DNA from: JABMMZ01 sp964505065
Lineage (GTDB): Bacteria > Bacteroidota > Bacteroidia > NS11-12g > UBA955
Assembly: GCA_964505065.1 (NCBI GenBank)
Contig: CAZDGF010000085.1
Coordinates: forward strand, 1-9,060
Length of the DNA stretch: 9,060 bases
Direction: 5' to 3'
The notes beneath the pieces were generated by a model that worked only from the letters and a program-made list of their open reading frames with translations, was not told where the DNA came from and did no database searches. This document shows, piece by piece, positions 1 to 7,474 of this stretch. The position numbers and the translations under genes were made by a program. The first letter of the stretch is position 1, and each line of letters starts with the position of its first letter.

Positions 1-1
1 C

Positions 2-49
2 CTTTGGGATCATCCTCTCGATTTGTCTATTAAAATTCCTAATGCGTAA
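2..49 (+). CDS. Possible C-terminal end of an upstream gene (partial)
   Basis: A + strand frame is open from the window edge to a TAA at 47-49. It reads LWDHPLDLSIKIPNA, which looks like an ordinary soluble protein tail. It is in the same direction as lon and ends 81 bases before the chosen lon start. Only 15 codons are visible, so no family can be assigned. The opposite strand also reads without a stop for a similar length, ending in IDKSRG, so even the coding strand is uncertain. Confidence 0.3.
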   Translation, partial: LWDHPLDLSIKIPNA

Positions 50-64
50 TCTGGGATTAATCAA

Positions 65-98
65 TTGTAATTAACCTTTTTGTCAGTTATTATTTTTG
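65..98 (+). promoter_or_regulatory. Candidate Bacteroidota-type promoter of lon
   Basis: TATTTTTG at 91-98 matches the Bacteroidota -7 consensus TAnnTTTG in all fixed positions. A TTG at 65-67 lies 23 bases upstream, at the long end of the spacing reported for the -33 element in this phylum. Transcription would be expected to begin about five to seven bases after 98, giving a leader of roughly 26 bases to the ATG at 131. The consensus is established knowledge; its use here is inferred. Confidence 0.45.
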
Positions 99-130
99 GC
101 ACAACTATTGAAAAACATAAGCAATTACGT

Positions 131-2608
131 ATGATAGAATTTAATAAAAATGGCTTTATGAGTGGGCGAGGAGAGGGCGATGACAATGAAGGAAGCGATT
201 TGTTCCCTTTGTTTTCGCAGCAAGAAGAAAAAGAAAGCAATAAGCAAATAGTACCTGAAAGTCTGCCAATATTACCGATTAGAAACACAGTATTATTTCC
301 TGGTGTTGTTTTTCCAATTACAGTTGGTAGAGATAAAAGTATAAAATTAATAAAAGATGCCAATAAAGGCGATAAAATTATAGGTGTATTTGCACAAAAA
401 AATCCTGAAACTGAAGAGCCTGGAATTGCAGATTTGAATACCATTGGCACAATGGCTCAAATTATAAAAATTTTGCGTATGCCCGATGGCAATACTACCG
501 CCATTATTCAAGGAAAAAGAAAAATAGAACTTGGCGTTGAATTAAGCAATGAGCCCTATTTAAGAGCCACTGTAGAAGCCATTGAAATTAACGATGAAAA
601 AGCTGATAAAGAGCTAAAAGCCTTAATGAGCAATATTAAAGATACTGCTACAGAAAATATTGACCTTTCGCCTAACGTGCCAAGCGAGGCAAGCTTTGCT
701 ATGCGCAATATTGATAGTGATAATTTTTTGGTTAGTTTTATTGCTTCAAATTTGAATATTCCTGTTAATGAAAAGCAAATTATTTTAAACGCTCCAACTT
801 TAAAAGACAGAGCAAATATTGTATTTGAACATTTGATAAAAGAAAACCAAATGTTGAAACTAAAAGACCAAATACAAAGCAAAGTAAAGGTAGATTTGGA
901 TAAACAACAGCGTGAATATTTTTTACAACAACAAATAAAAGCTATTCATGAAGAGCTTGGGCAAGAAAGCCCAGATAAAGAAATAGAAAGCCTTAGAGAA
1001 AGAGGCAAAAAGAAAAAATGGAGTAAAGATACGCATACGGCTTTTAACAAAGAGTTGGATAAGTTAATGCGAATTAATCCCGCAAGTCCAGATTATTCGG
1101 TAAGTTTAAATTACGCTCAAACACTTTTAGACCTGCCTTGGAACGAATACACCAAAGATAATTTAGACCTTAATAAAGCCATTAAAGTATTAGATGCCGA
1201 CCATTTTGGACTTGAAAAAGTAAAACAACGCATATTAGAATATTTGGCTGTTATAAAATTAAAAGGCGATTTAAAAAGTCCTATTATTTGCTTATACGGC
1301 CCTCCCGGTGTTGGTAAAACATCACTTGGCAGAAGTATAGCCAATGCCTTGGGTAGAAAATATGTAAGAGTTTCTTTAGGAGGCTTGCACGATGAGAGCG
1401 AAATAAGAGGACATCGTAAAACCTATATTGGTGCTATGCCAGGGCGAATTATTCAAAATCTTAAAAAAGTAAAATCGGGAAACCCTGTATTTGTATTAGA
1501 TGAGATAGACAAGGTTGCAAGCGATTTTAGAGGCGACCCATCTTCTGCACTTTTAGAAGTATTAGACCCTGAACAAAATACAACTTTTCACGATAATTAT
1601 TTAGAGCTTGATTACGATTTAAGCAAAGTAATGTTTATAGCCACAGCAAATAGTTTAGATACCATTCAGCCTGCATTGTTAGATAGGATGGAAGTAATAG
1701 AAATAAGTGGCTATACGGTGGAAGAAAAAATACAAATAGCGCAAAAATATCTAGTGCCAAAGCAACGTAAAATGCACGGATTGAAAGCCTCTCAATTTAA
1801 ACTTTCAGATAGTGTATTAGAAAGTATAATTGAAGAATATACAAGAGAAAGCGGTGTAAGAAACCTTGAAAAGAAAATAGCCTCTTTGGTGCGCAATACT
1901 GTAATGCACATAGCCAAAGGCGATAGCATAGATACCAATTTGAGTATTGAAGAAGTGCAAAAAATACTTGGTGCCGAAAAAATGGATAAAGAAATTTACC
2001 AAGACAATGAAACCGCAGGTGTTGTTACAGGCTTGGCTTGGAGCCCTGTGGGTGGTAGTATTTTATTTGTAGAAAGTGCACTTACAAAAGGCAAAGGCGG
2101 CTTAACACTTACAGGAAAGCTTGGCGATGTAATGAAAGAAAGTGCAACAACGGCTATGACTTTTTTAAAAGCAAATGCAGATTATATTCATTTAGATTAT
2201 AAAGTATTTAGCGAATACGATGCACATGTACACTTTCCTGCGGGGGCTATTCCTAAAGACGGACCAAGTGCAGGTATTACCATTTTAACCTCTTTGGCAT
2301 CGCTTTATACGCAACGAAAAGTAAAACCTTTTTTAGCTATGACGGGCGAAATTACTTTAAGAGGAAGAGTATTGCCAGTAGGCGGTATCAAAGAAAAAAT
2401 ATTGGCAGCAAAACGTGCAGGTATTAAAGAAATCATTATGTGTCATGAAAATCAAAAAGATGTTGATGATATACCGCAACAATATTTAAAAGGTGTTAAA
2501 TTTTATTATGTAAAAAATATGTTAGAAGTTTTAGATTTAGCGTTAATGGAAGAAAAAGTAAAAACGCCTATAGATTTTTCAAAAATTCAAACAGAAACCC
2601 AATTATAA
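131..2608 (+). CDS. lon: ATP-dependent endopeptidase La (Lon protease)
   Basis: Lon is a cytoplasmic AAA+ serine protease that unfolds and degrades misfolded and short-lived regulatory proteins. Numbering from the ATG at 131 (825 residues), an acidic low-complexity extension (about 1-43) precedes the LON substrate-binding domain (about 44-236, opening SLPILPIRNTVLFPG). A charged helical linker follows. The AAA+ module has Walker A GPPGVGKT (390-397, Lys396), the pore loop TYIGAMPG (Tyr432) and Walker B VFVLDEID (Asp457, Glu458). The C-terminal protease domain has Ser713 in KDGPSAG and Lys756 in GGIKEK; their 43-residue spacing equals that of the E. coli dyad Ser679/Lys722. All catalytic parts are intact and the length is normal for Bacteroidota. 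The frame extends upstream to a TTG at 80, but that codon lies upstream of the predicted transcription start. ATG 158 (816 residues) is an alternative start. The FKBP gene follows after 31 bases with no terminator. Confidence 0.96.
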   Translation: MIEFNKNGFMSGRGEGDDNEGSDLFPLFSQQEEKESNKQIVPESLPILPIRNTVLFPGVVFPITVGRDKSIKLIKDANKGDKIIGVFAQKNPETEEPGIADLNTIGTMAQIIKILRMPDGNTTAIIQGKRKIELGVELSNEPYLRATVEAIEINDEKADKELKALMSNIKDTATENIDLSPNVPSEASFAMRNIDSDNFLVSFIASNLNIPVNEKQIILNAPTLKDRANIVFEHLIKENQMLKLKDQIQSKVKVDLDKQQREYFLQQQIKAIHEELGQESPDKEIESLRERGKKKKWSKDTHTAFNKELDKLMRINPASPDYSVSLNYAQTLLDLPWNEYTKDNLDLNKAIKVLDADHFGLEKVKQRILEYLAVIKLKGDLKSPIICLYGPPGVGKTSLGRSIANALGRKYVRVSLGGLHDESEIRGHRKTYIGAMPGRIIQNLKKVKSGNPVFVLDEIDKVASDFRGDPSSALLEVLDPEQNTTFHDNYLELDYDLSKVMFIATANSLDTIQPALLDRMEVIEISGYTVEEKIQIAQKYLVPKQRKMHGLKASQFKLSDSVLESIIEEYTRESGVRNLEKKIASLVRNTVMHIAKGDSIDTNLSIEEVQKILGAEKMDKEIYQDNETAGVVTGLAWSPVGGSILFVESALTKGKGGLTLTGKLGDVMKESATTAMTFLKANADYIHLDYKVFSEYDAHVHFPAGAIPKDGPSAGITILTSLASLYTQRKVKPFLAMTGEITLRGRVLPVGGIKEKILAAKRAGIKEIIMCHENQKDVDDIPQQYLKGVKFYYVKNMLEVLDLALMEEKVKTPIDFSKIQTETQL

Positions 2609-2613
2609 TTAAT

Positions 2614-2621
2614 TACATTTG
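2614..2621 (+). promoter_or_regulatory. Candidate -7 element upstream of the FKBP gene
   Basis: TACATTTG is an exact match to the Bacteroidota -7 consensus TAnnTTTG and is followed by CACAC. It lies in the 31-base gap between lon and the isomerase gene and would give a leader of about 12 to 14 bases. I see no TTG at the expected -33 spacing, so the site is supported by the -7 box only. It would let the isomerase be expressed separately from lon. Confidence 0.45.
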
Positions 2622-2639
2622 CACACAATTTTAATATAA

Positions 2640-3347
2640 ATGAAAAGAAAAATAATATTCGTAACACTTGCGGCTCTAACAATTGCTGCTTGCAACAAAA
2701 AAAGTGGAAGTGCTAAAAAAGTAGCTTTAAAAACCCAACAAGACTCATTTGCTTATGCTTTTGGTGCAACATTTGGTGGTGTTTTAAAAAGCAGTAATGT
2801 TAAAGAAATAGACTGGGAAATATTTAAAGCAGCTACTGAGTTTGTAATGAAAAATGGCGATAGCTTATCTCAAATAAGCAGAGAAGATATTGATAGAGTG
2901 TTGAACGAATACATGACAATGAGCAAATATGGTGAAAATTTGAAAAAAGGAACTGAGTTTATGGCAAAAAATAAAAGTGCTTATACCACTACTGCCTCTG
3001 GTTTAATGTATAAAGTAATTAGCAAAGGCACAGAACTAAAACCTACAATTACCGATACTGTTTTAGTAAATTATAAAGGTAAATTCATTAATGGCGAAAC
3101 TTTTGATAGCAATGAGGGTAAAGGTGCTGTTAAATTTGCTTTGAATGGTGGAGCAGTTAAAGGCTTTTTAGAAGCGTTGAATACAATGACAGTAGGCTCT
3201 AAATATGAAGTAATTATACCTCAAAATTTAGCTTATGGAAAACGTGGCAAACAAGTTCAAAATCCATATACAGGCGAACCTATGATGATAATGGAACCTT
3301 ATCAAACATTAATTTTTGAAATAGAACTTTTAGAAATTAAAAAGTAA
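2640..3347 (+). CDS. FKBP-type peptidyl-prolyl cis-trans isomerase, lipoprotein
   Basis: Predicted envelope-anchored isomerase that speeds cis-trans isomerisation of prolyl bonds and probably assists folding of exported proteins. A 17-residue lipoprotein signal ends in the lipobox IAAC, so Cys18 would be lipidated. The following NKKSG lacks the acidic residues typical of Bacteroidota surface-export signals, which favours a periplasm-facing anchor (inference). Residues about 32-115 resemble the helical FKBP N-terminal dimerisation domain. Residues about 125-233 are the FKBP fold: Tyr145 in VNYKGK, Phe155-Asp156 in GETFDSN, Tyr199 in LAYG and Phe226 in LIFEIELL match the usual active-site positions. 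The position usually held by Trp at the pocket floor is Phe176 (VKGFLEAL). The stretch between the LAYG motif and the last strand, about 200-223, is some eight residues longer than in typical FKBPs. The gene ends just before a strong terminator. Related to FkpA/FklB-type proteins; the substrate is unknown. Confidence 0.9.
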   Translation: MKRKIIFVTLAALTIAACNKKSGSAKKVALKTQQDSFAYAFGATFGGVLKSSNVKEIDWEIFKAATEFVMKNGDSLSQISREDIDRVLNEYMTMSKYGENLKKGTEFMAKNKSAYTTTASGLMYKVISKGTELKPTITDTVLVNYKGKFINGETFDSNEGKGAVKFALNGGAVKGFLEALNTMTVGSKYEVIIPQNLAYGKRGKQVQNPYTGEPMMIMEPYQTLIFEIELLEIKK

Positions 3348-3362
3348 AAAAAGTATAAAAAT

Positions 3363-3395
3363 AAAAAAACCGAACAAATCTTGTTCGGTTTTTTT
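3363..3395 (+). terminator. Rho-independent terminator after the FKBP gene
   Basis: A perfect 8-bp stem, CCGAACAA (3370-3377) with TTGTTCGG (3381-3388), closes a three-base loop ATC. It is followed by seven T (3389-3395) and preceded by seven A (3363-3369), so the A and T runs can extend the stem to 15 bp. It lies 15 bases past the FKBP stop codon and separates the lon-FKBP pair from the peptidase gene. The flanking A tract means it could also stop transcription from the other strand. Confidence 0.93.
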
Positions 3396-3409
3396 ATGCA
3401 AATTTATTT

Positions 3410-3417
3410 TACATTCG
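3410..3417 (+). promoter_or_regulatory. Candidate -7 element upstream of the DPP IV gene
   Basis: TACATTCG differs by one base from the TAnnTTTG consensus and, like the box before the FKBP gene, is followed by CA. It is the best candidate in the short gap after the terminator, where a promoter is needed. Transcription would begin about four to six bases before the ATG at 3428, giving a very short leader. No good -33 TTG is seen at 17-23 bases upstream. Confidence 0.35.
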
Positions 3418-3427
3418 CATTCTAATT

Positions 3428-5641
3428 ATGCTTAAAAAAATATTAACAATTGCTTTTGTTTCGCTTTCATCGGCACTATTTAGCCAATTAACATTAGAAA
3501 AAATATGGTACAGCCGAGAGTTTTCGCCCAAGTTTGTGGCAGGTTTTCAGTATTTGGCAGATGGCGAAAGCTATTGCCAATTAGATGCCAATGCCGATAA
3601 AAGTATGGCTTGCAATAGTTACAATATTAGAACTGGGCAAAAAGTAAATACCCTATTTTCTACCGATAAAATATTGATAGACGGCAAACCAATAGCCATA
3701 GAGGGTTTTACATTTAATAAAGATGAAACCATGGTGCTTATAACCAATGGCTACGAGCAGGTGTACAGGCACAGCGGCAAAAGCAATACCTATTTATATG
3801 ATATTAAAAACAATAAACTAACAACTATTTCAAATAAAAAAATAATGTATGCTACGCTAAGCCCTACTGGTAATAAGGTGGCTTATGTAAGCGATAATAA
3901 TTTGTTTTATTTTGATATTGAAAAAAACAAAGATGTGCAAATAACCAAAGATGGCAAAAAGAATGAAATTATAAATGGTGCGGTAGATTGGGTATATGAA
4001 GAAGAATTTAGTATGAGCCGTGGCTATGAATGGAGCAATGATGGCAATTACATAGCGTATTACAGATTTGACGAAACCAAAGTACCCGAATTTAGCATGG
4101 ATATTTATGGCAGCCTTTACCCAAGTAAAGAAACTTGGAAATATCCCAAAGCAGGTGAGGCGAGTAGCAAAGTAGATGTTTATATTCATCAAATAGGTAA
4201 AAAGAAAAGCATAAAATGCGAAACAGGTTCTGAAAACGACCAATATTTGCCAAGAATAAAATGGGTAGGTGGGTTTAATGAATTAAGTATTCAACGTTTG
4301 AATAGACATCAAAATAAATTAGAAGTATTAATTGCCGAAACAAAAAAAGGTAAAACAAGTGTTTTTTATACTGAAGAGAATAAATATTATATTGATGTAA
4401 ATGACATAGAAATAAATTATTCCCAAGGAAAATATTTTTATGGTTCAGAAATGTACTATTTATCTGAAAAATATGGATACAATCAATTATATTTAAAAAG
4501 TGATAAAACTATTTTTGGTCCAACGGAAAGTAAAAAAATGAAATTTAATTATGATTCTGTAATTTCAAAAGGCAATTACGACATTGACCAGTTTTTAGGA
4601 ATCAACAATGGCTTTGCCTACTTTACCAGTGGTATGAATACACCAAGCGAAAGGCAATTGTATTCAATTAATTTAAAGACCAAAGAATTGAAACAAATTA
4701 CAACAGAAGCTGGTTGGCACAGCATTAGTTTTTCGCCTACTTATGCTTATTTTGTAGATAATTATTCTACTTTAACCAATCCTGCAAAGGTTGTTATAAA
4801 AGATTTACAAGGCAATGTTATTCGTACATTAGAAAGCAACGAGGCTCTAAAAAATAAACTAACTGCACTTAATTTAGGCAAAGTAGATTTTGGCAGTTTT
4901 ACAAGTTCAGAAAATATAAAATTAGATTATTGGCGCATTTTACCGCCTAATTTTGATGCAACTAAAAAATATCCTGTATTGTTTTATGTATATGGTGGTC
5001 CAGGCTATCAAACAGTAAAAAATGCTTGGGCAGGTGGCAATTATTTATGGTTTCAGCACATGGCAAGCAAAGGCTATATCATAATAAGTGTAGATAATAG
5101 AGGTAGCGGTGGGCGAGGCGAAGAATTTAAAAAAATGACTTACCTTAATTTAGGCAAATACGAAACCCAAGATTATATAGAGGCAGCCAAATATTTTGGT
5201 TCTCAAACTTATGTAGATAAAGCCAGAATAGGCATATTTGGCTGGAGCTATGGTGGCTTTATGGCGAGCAATTGTATAACCAAAGGTGCACAATATTTTA
5301 AAACTGCCATAGCGGTAGCCCCTGTAACCAATTGGCGTTATTACGACAATATTTACACAGAACGCTACATGCGCACTCCACAGGAAAATGCAGATGGCTA
5401 CGATAAAAATTCGCCTATAAACCATGTGGATAGTATAAAAGGTAATTATTTAATTATACATGGCACAGCCGATGACAATGTGCATTTTCAAAATGCTGCA
5501 GAAATGGTAAAAGCCATGAACGATAAGAATATACCTTACGATGCAGAATATTATCCAAATAAAAATCATGGTATTTTGGGCGGTAAAACCCGCTTACATT
5601 TATTTACCAAAATGACCGCTTATTTAGAAAAGAATTTATAA
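3428..5641 (+). CDS. dpp4: Dipeptidyl peptidase IV (prolyl oligopeptidase family S9B), secreted
   Basis: Serine exopeptidase that cuts dipeptides from N-termini with Pro, or less readily Ala, at the second position. A Sec signal peptide (1-19, ending SALFS before Gln20) without a lipobox places it in the periplasm or outside. The N-terminal beta-propeller (about 60-485) carries the two contacts that select a free N-terminus: Arg114 in YRHS, and Glu192-Glu193 in DWVYEEEF. The alpha/beta-hydrolase domain (about 500-737) carries oxyanion Tyr522 in YVYGGPG, nucleophile Ser607 in GWSYGG, Tyr639 and Tyr643 in RYYDNIYTERYM, Asp682 in HGTADDNVH and His714 in NKNHG. The 32-residue Asp-His spacing equals that of human DPP IV (708/740). 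The 737-residue length is typical. The first POT gene begins 56 bases downstream with no terminator between, suggesting linked peptide release and uptake. Confidence 0.96.
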   Translation: MLKKILTIAFVSLSSALFSQLTLEKIWYSREFSPKFVAGFQYLADGESYCQLDANADKSMACNSYNIRTGQKVNTLFSTDKILIDGKPIAIEGFTFNKDETMVLITNGYEQVYRHSGKSNTYLYDIKNNKLTTISNKKIMYATLSPTGNKVAYVSDNNLFYFDIEKNKDVQITKDGKKNEIINGAVDWVYEEEFSMSRGYEWSNDGNYIAYYRFDETKVPEFSMDIYGSLYPSKETWKYPKAGEASSKVDVYIHQIGKKKSIKCETGSENDQYLPRIKWVGGFNELSIQRLNRHQNKLEVLIAETKKGKTSVFYTEENKYYIDVNDIEINYSQGKYFYGSEMYYLSEKYGYNQLYLKSDKTIFGPTESKKMKFNYDSVISKGNYDIDQFLGINNGFAYFTSGMNTPSERQLYSINLKTKELKQITTEAGWHSISFSPTYAYFVDNYSTLTNPAKVVIKDLQGNVIRTLESNEALKNKLTALNLGKVDFGSFTSSENIKLDYWRILPPNFDATKKYPVLFYVYGGPGYQTVKNAWAGGNYLWFQHMASKGYIIISVDNRGSGGRGEEFKKMTYLNLGKYETQDYIEAAKYFGSQTYVDKARIGIFGWSYGGFMASNCITKGAQYFKTAIAVAPVTNWRYYDNIYTERYMRTPQENADGYDKNSPINHVDSIKGNYLIIHGTADDNVHFQNAAEMVKAMNDKNIPYDAEYYPNKNHGILGGKTRLHLFTKMTAYLEKNL

Positions 5642-5668
5642 AAAAATAGAATTGTAAATAAAAAAAGA

Positions 5669-5676
5669 TATTATTG
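5669..5676 (+). promoter_or_regulatory. Weak candidate -7 element upstream of the first POT gene
   Basis: TATTATTG differs by one base from TAnnTTTG and is followed by CC. It would give a leader of about 16 bases to the ATG at 5698. A TTG at 5652-5654 is only 14 bases upstream, closer than expected for a -33 element. In DNA this AT-rich such a match can occur by chance, and read-through from the peptidase gene is equally plausible. Confidence 0.25.
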
Positions 5677-5697
5677 CCTATTAAATCAAAATAAAAT

Positions 5698-7416
5698 ATG
5701 AGCGAAACAAACAAACAAACTGGACACCCAAAGGGGCTTTGGTATTTATTCGGAACTGAAATGTGGGAACGTTTTGGCTATTACTTAATGTTGGGCATTT
5801 TTGCACTCTATATGATAGATGGTTGGAGTACAGGTGGTATGGGCTTTAGTGCAAGTAAAAAGTCTGACATTTACGGAACATATTTAGGTTTAGTTTATTT
5901 AACACCTTTCATTGGTGGTTTGTTAGCAGATAGAATTTTAGGTTATCGAAGGTCAATAATAATAGGTGGGTTAATGATGTCGGCAGGATATTTTTGTTTA
6001 TCTATACATACAGAAATGAGTTTCTTCATTGCTTTGGCTTTAATCATATTAGGTAATGGATTTTTCAAACCAAACATTTCTACTTTAGTTGGTAATATGT
6101 ATAGCACAGAAGAAAGAAAACATTTAAAAGATTCTGGCTATAACATTTTTTATATGGGGATAAATATTGGAGCGTTTGTTTGCAATTTTGTAGCTGCGTA
6201 TATGCGTATAAACTACGGCTGGGGTCATGCTTTTGCTGCTGCTGGAGTTGGTATGTTGGTTGGTGTAGTTATATTTTTATTAGGCACAAAGCATATTAAG
6301 GAATACGATGTGGTAAAACCTGTTCAGAAAGGCGATATGTCAACTTTGAAGATATTAGGATTAACAGTATTGCCAATGTTCATTTTTGGTATTATTGGCT
6401 ATATTATACCTGGTAATTTTTTAGGCTCTGATACCAATGATGCATTTATAATTGGTTGTTTACCTGTTATCGGCTTTTTCATTTATTTGGCATTCACAGC
6501 AGAGGCAAAAGAGAGTAGAGCAATTAAAGCATTATTGGCTGTATTTACTTGTGTTATTTTATTCTTTGCAATCTTTCATCAAAATGGAGATGCTCTTACA
6601 GTTTGGGCTGAAGATTACACAAGCAGAGAAATGTCTGAAAGTGTTGCAAGCGGTGCAGATAAAATAGGTATGGCGCAAACAGTTGTAAACAATGAAATTG
6701 TATCTGGTGATACTGGTGTATTTAATAGTGCAGTAAGAGGATTAGAGGCAAAGGCATCTGCCATTACTGGTCAAGATGCCGAGAGTTTGATTAGTAAAAA
6801 AAATATAGCAGGAGAAATTGATGAATTAAAAAAATCAAGAAAGTATTTTGAAAATTTAGACAAAGACAAAATACCTGCCCAAGGCTCAAATCTTAAATTG
6901 TATTCTACAGAATTGTATCAATCTATTAATCCTTTTTGGGTAGTTTTATTAACTCCTATTGTAGTAGGTGTTTTTGGTTTTTTAAGACGTAAAAATAGAG
7001 AGCCAAGCACACCAACAAAAATTGCAATAGGTTTGGTAATTACAGCCTTATCAGCTTTGGTAATGGTAGGTGCTGTAATGGCTACCAATAGCCTTTCAAT
7101 GAAAGCAAGTTCATGGTGGTTAATTGCTTCTTATGGGGTTATTACTGTAGGTGAATTATGTTTATCTCCAATGGGTTTATCTTTGGTATCTAAACTCTCT
7201 CCACCTCGTATTACTGCGTTAATGATGGGTGGTTTCTTTTTAGCCATTTCAGTAGGTAATAAATTATCAGGAATGCTATCTTCTTTATGGGAAGAAACTG
7301 CCGAGAAGCAAAACTTCTTTTATCTTAATTTTGCATTAGTTTCTGGTGCTGCAATTGTATTATTCTTAATGCTAAAATGGCTAAATGGTGTAATGAGAGA
7401 AAATAATGTAAAGTAA
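5698..7416 (+). CDS. POT/PTR2-family proton-dependent oligopeptide transporter with periplasmic insertion
   Basis: Inner-membrane symporter of the major facilitator superfamily, expected to import di- and tripeptides with protons. Fourteen membrane segments can be drawn: six in the N-half (about 15-197), two extra helices (about 217-238 and 249-267), six in the C-half (about 277-562). Family marks are Glu21-x-x-Glu24-Arg25-Phe in TM1, the MFS loop GGLLADRILGYRRS (73-86), Lys124 in NGFFKPNIS, INPF (410-413) opening TM8 and Glu486 in GELCLSPMGLS. Two usual residues are missing: the TM1 Arg is Leu32, and the TM7 Glu of the FEQ motif is His294 (FHQNGD). The TM7-TM8 loop (about 306-406) is some 80 residues longer than in its neighbour, charged and helix-prone, and should face the periplasm. 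It follows the DPP IV gene and ends at a terminator. Family is certain; substrate is inferred. Confidence 0.93.
   Translation: MSETNKQTGHPKGLWYLFGTEMWERFGYYLMLGIFALYMIDGWSTGGMGFSASKKSDIYGTYLGLVYLTPFIGGLLADRILGYRRSIIIGGLMMSAGYFCLSIHTEMSFFIALALIILGNGFFKPNISTLVGNMYSTEERKHLKDSGYNIFYMGINIGAFVCNFVAAYMRINYGWGHAFAAAGVGMLVGVVIFLLGTKHIKEYDVVKPVQKGDMSTLKILGLTVLPMFIFGIIGYIIPGNFLGSDTNDAFIIGCLPVIGFFIYLAFTAEAKESRAIKALLAVFTCVILFFAIFHQNGDALTVWAEDYTSREMSESVASGADKIGMAQTVVNNEIVSGDTGVFNSAVRGLEAKASAITGQDAESLISKKNIAGEIDELKKSRKYFENLDKDKIPAQGSNLKLYSTELYQSINPFWVVLLTPIVVGVFGFLRRKNREPSTPTKIAIGLVITALSALVMVGAVMATNSLSMKASSWWLIASYGVITVGELCLSPMGLSLVSKLSPPRITALMMGGFFLAISVGNKLSGMLSSLWEETAEKQNFFYLNFALVSGAAIVLFLMLKWLNGVMRENNVK
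5705..5720 (+). repeat. Four tandem AAAC units at the start of the first POT gene
   Basis: Four perfect AAAC copies cover codons 3-8, encoding part of ETNKQT in the short cytoplasmic tail before TM1. Because the unit is four bases, gain or loss of one copy would shift the reading frame near the start. Four copies is few for an active slippage site, so it is recorded as a structure rather than a proven switch. Confidence 0.7.
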
Positions 7417-7436
7417 AAAACGTAATGAATTTAAAC

Positions 7437-7471
7437 AAAAAGCCTTGTAATTTTTTTACAAGGCTTTTTTT
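7437..7471 (+). terminator. Rho-independent terminator after the first POT gene
   Basis: A perfect 10-bp stem, AGCCTTGTAA (7441-7450) with TTACAAGGCT (7456-7465), closes a five-T loop and runs into a T tract (7465-7471). The AAAA at 7437-7440 pairs with the T tract, extending the stem to 14 bp. It begins 20 bases past the POT stop codon and separates the two transporter genes. As with the other terminator, the A-run on the left gives it potential in both directions. Confidence 0.93.
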
Positions 7472-7474
7472 ATT

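Noticed and set aside
47..62. Short inverted repeat TAATC-TGG-GATTA and overlapping palindrome GATTAATC before lon
   Set aside because: The stem is only five A/T-rich base pairs with no T run after it, too weak for a terminator and of a length expected by chance. It could be an operator, but nothing supports that.
61..450. Open frame on the - strand opposite the start of lon, about 129 codons
   Set aside because: It lies opposite the conserved LON domain and its translation is low-complexity Ser/Leu/Ile, as expected from the complement of a real gene. Similar antisense frames opposite the rest of lon, the DPP IV gene and the second POT gene were rejected for the same reason.
6452..6667. Small + strand frame inside the first POT gene, about 71 codons
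   Set aside because: It is out of frame within well-supported membrane segments of the transporter and resembles no known protein.
6796..6803. Run of eight A inside the insertion of the first POT gene as a frameshift or slippage site
   Set aside because: The frame is intact through it, and A runs of seven or eight are common in DNA of this composition.
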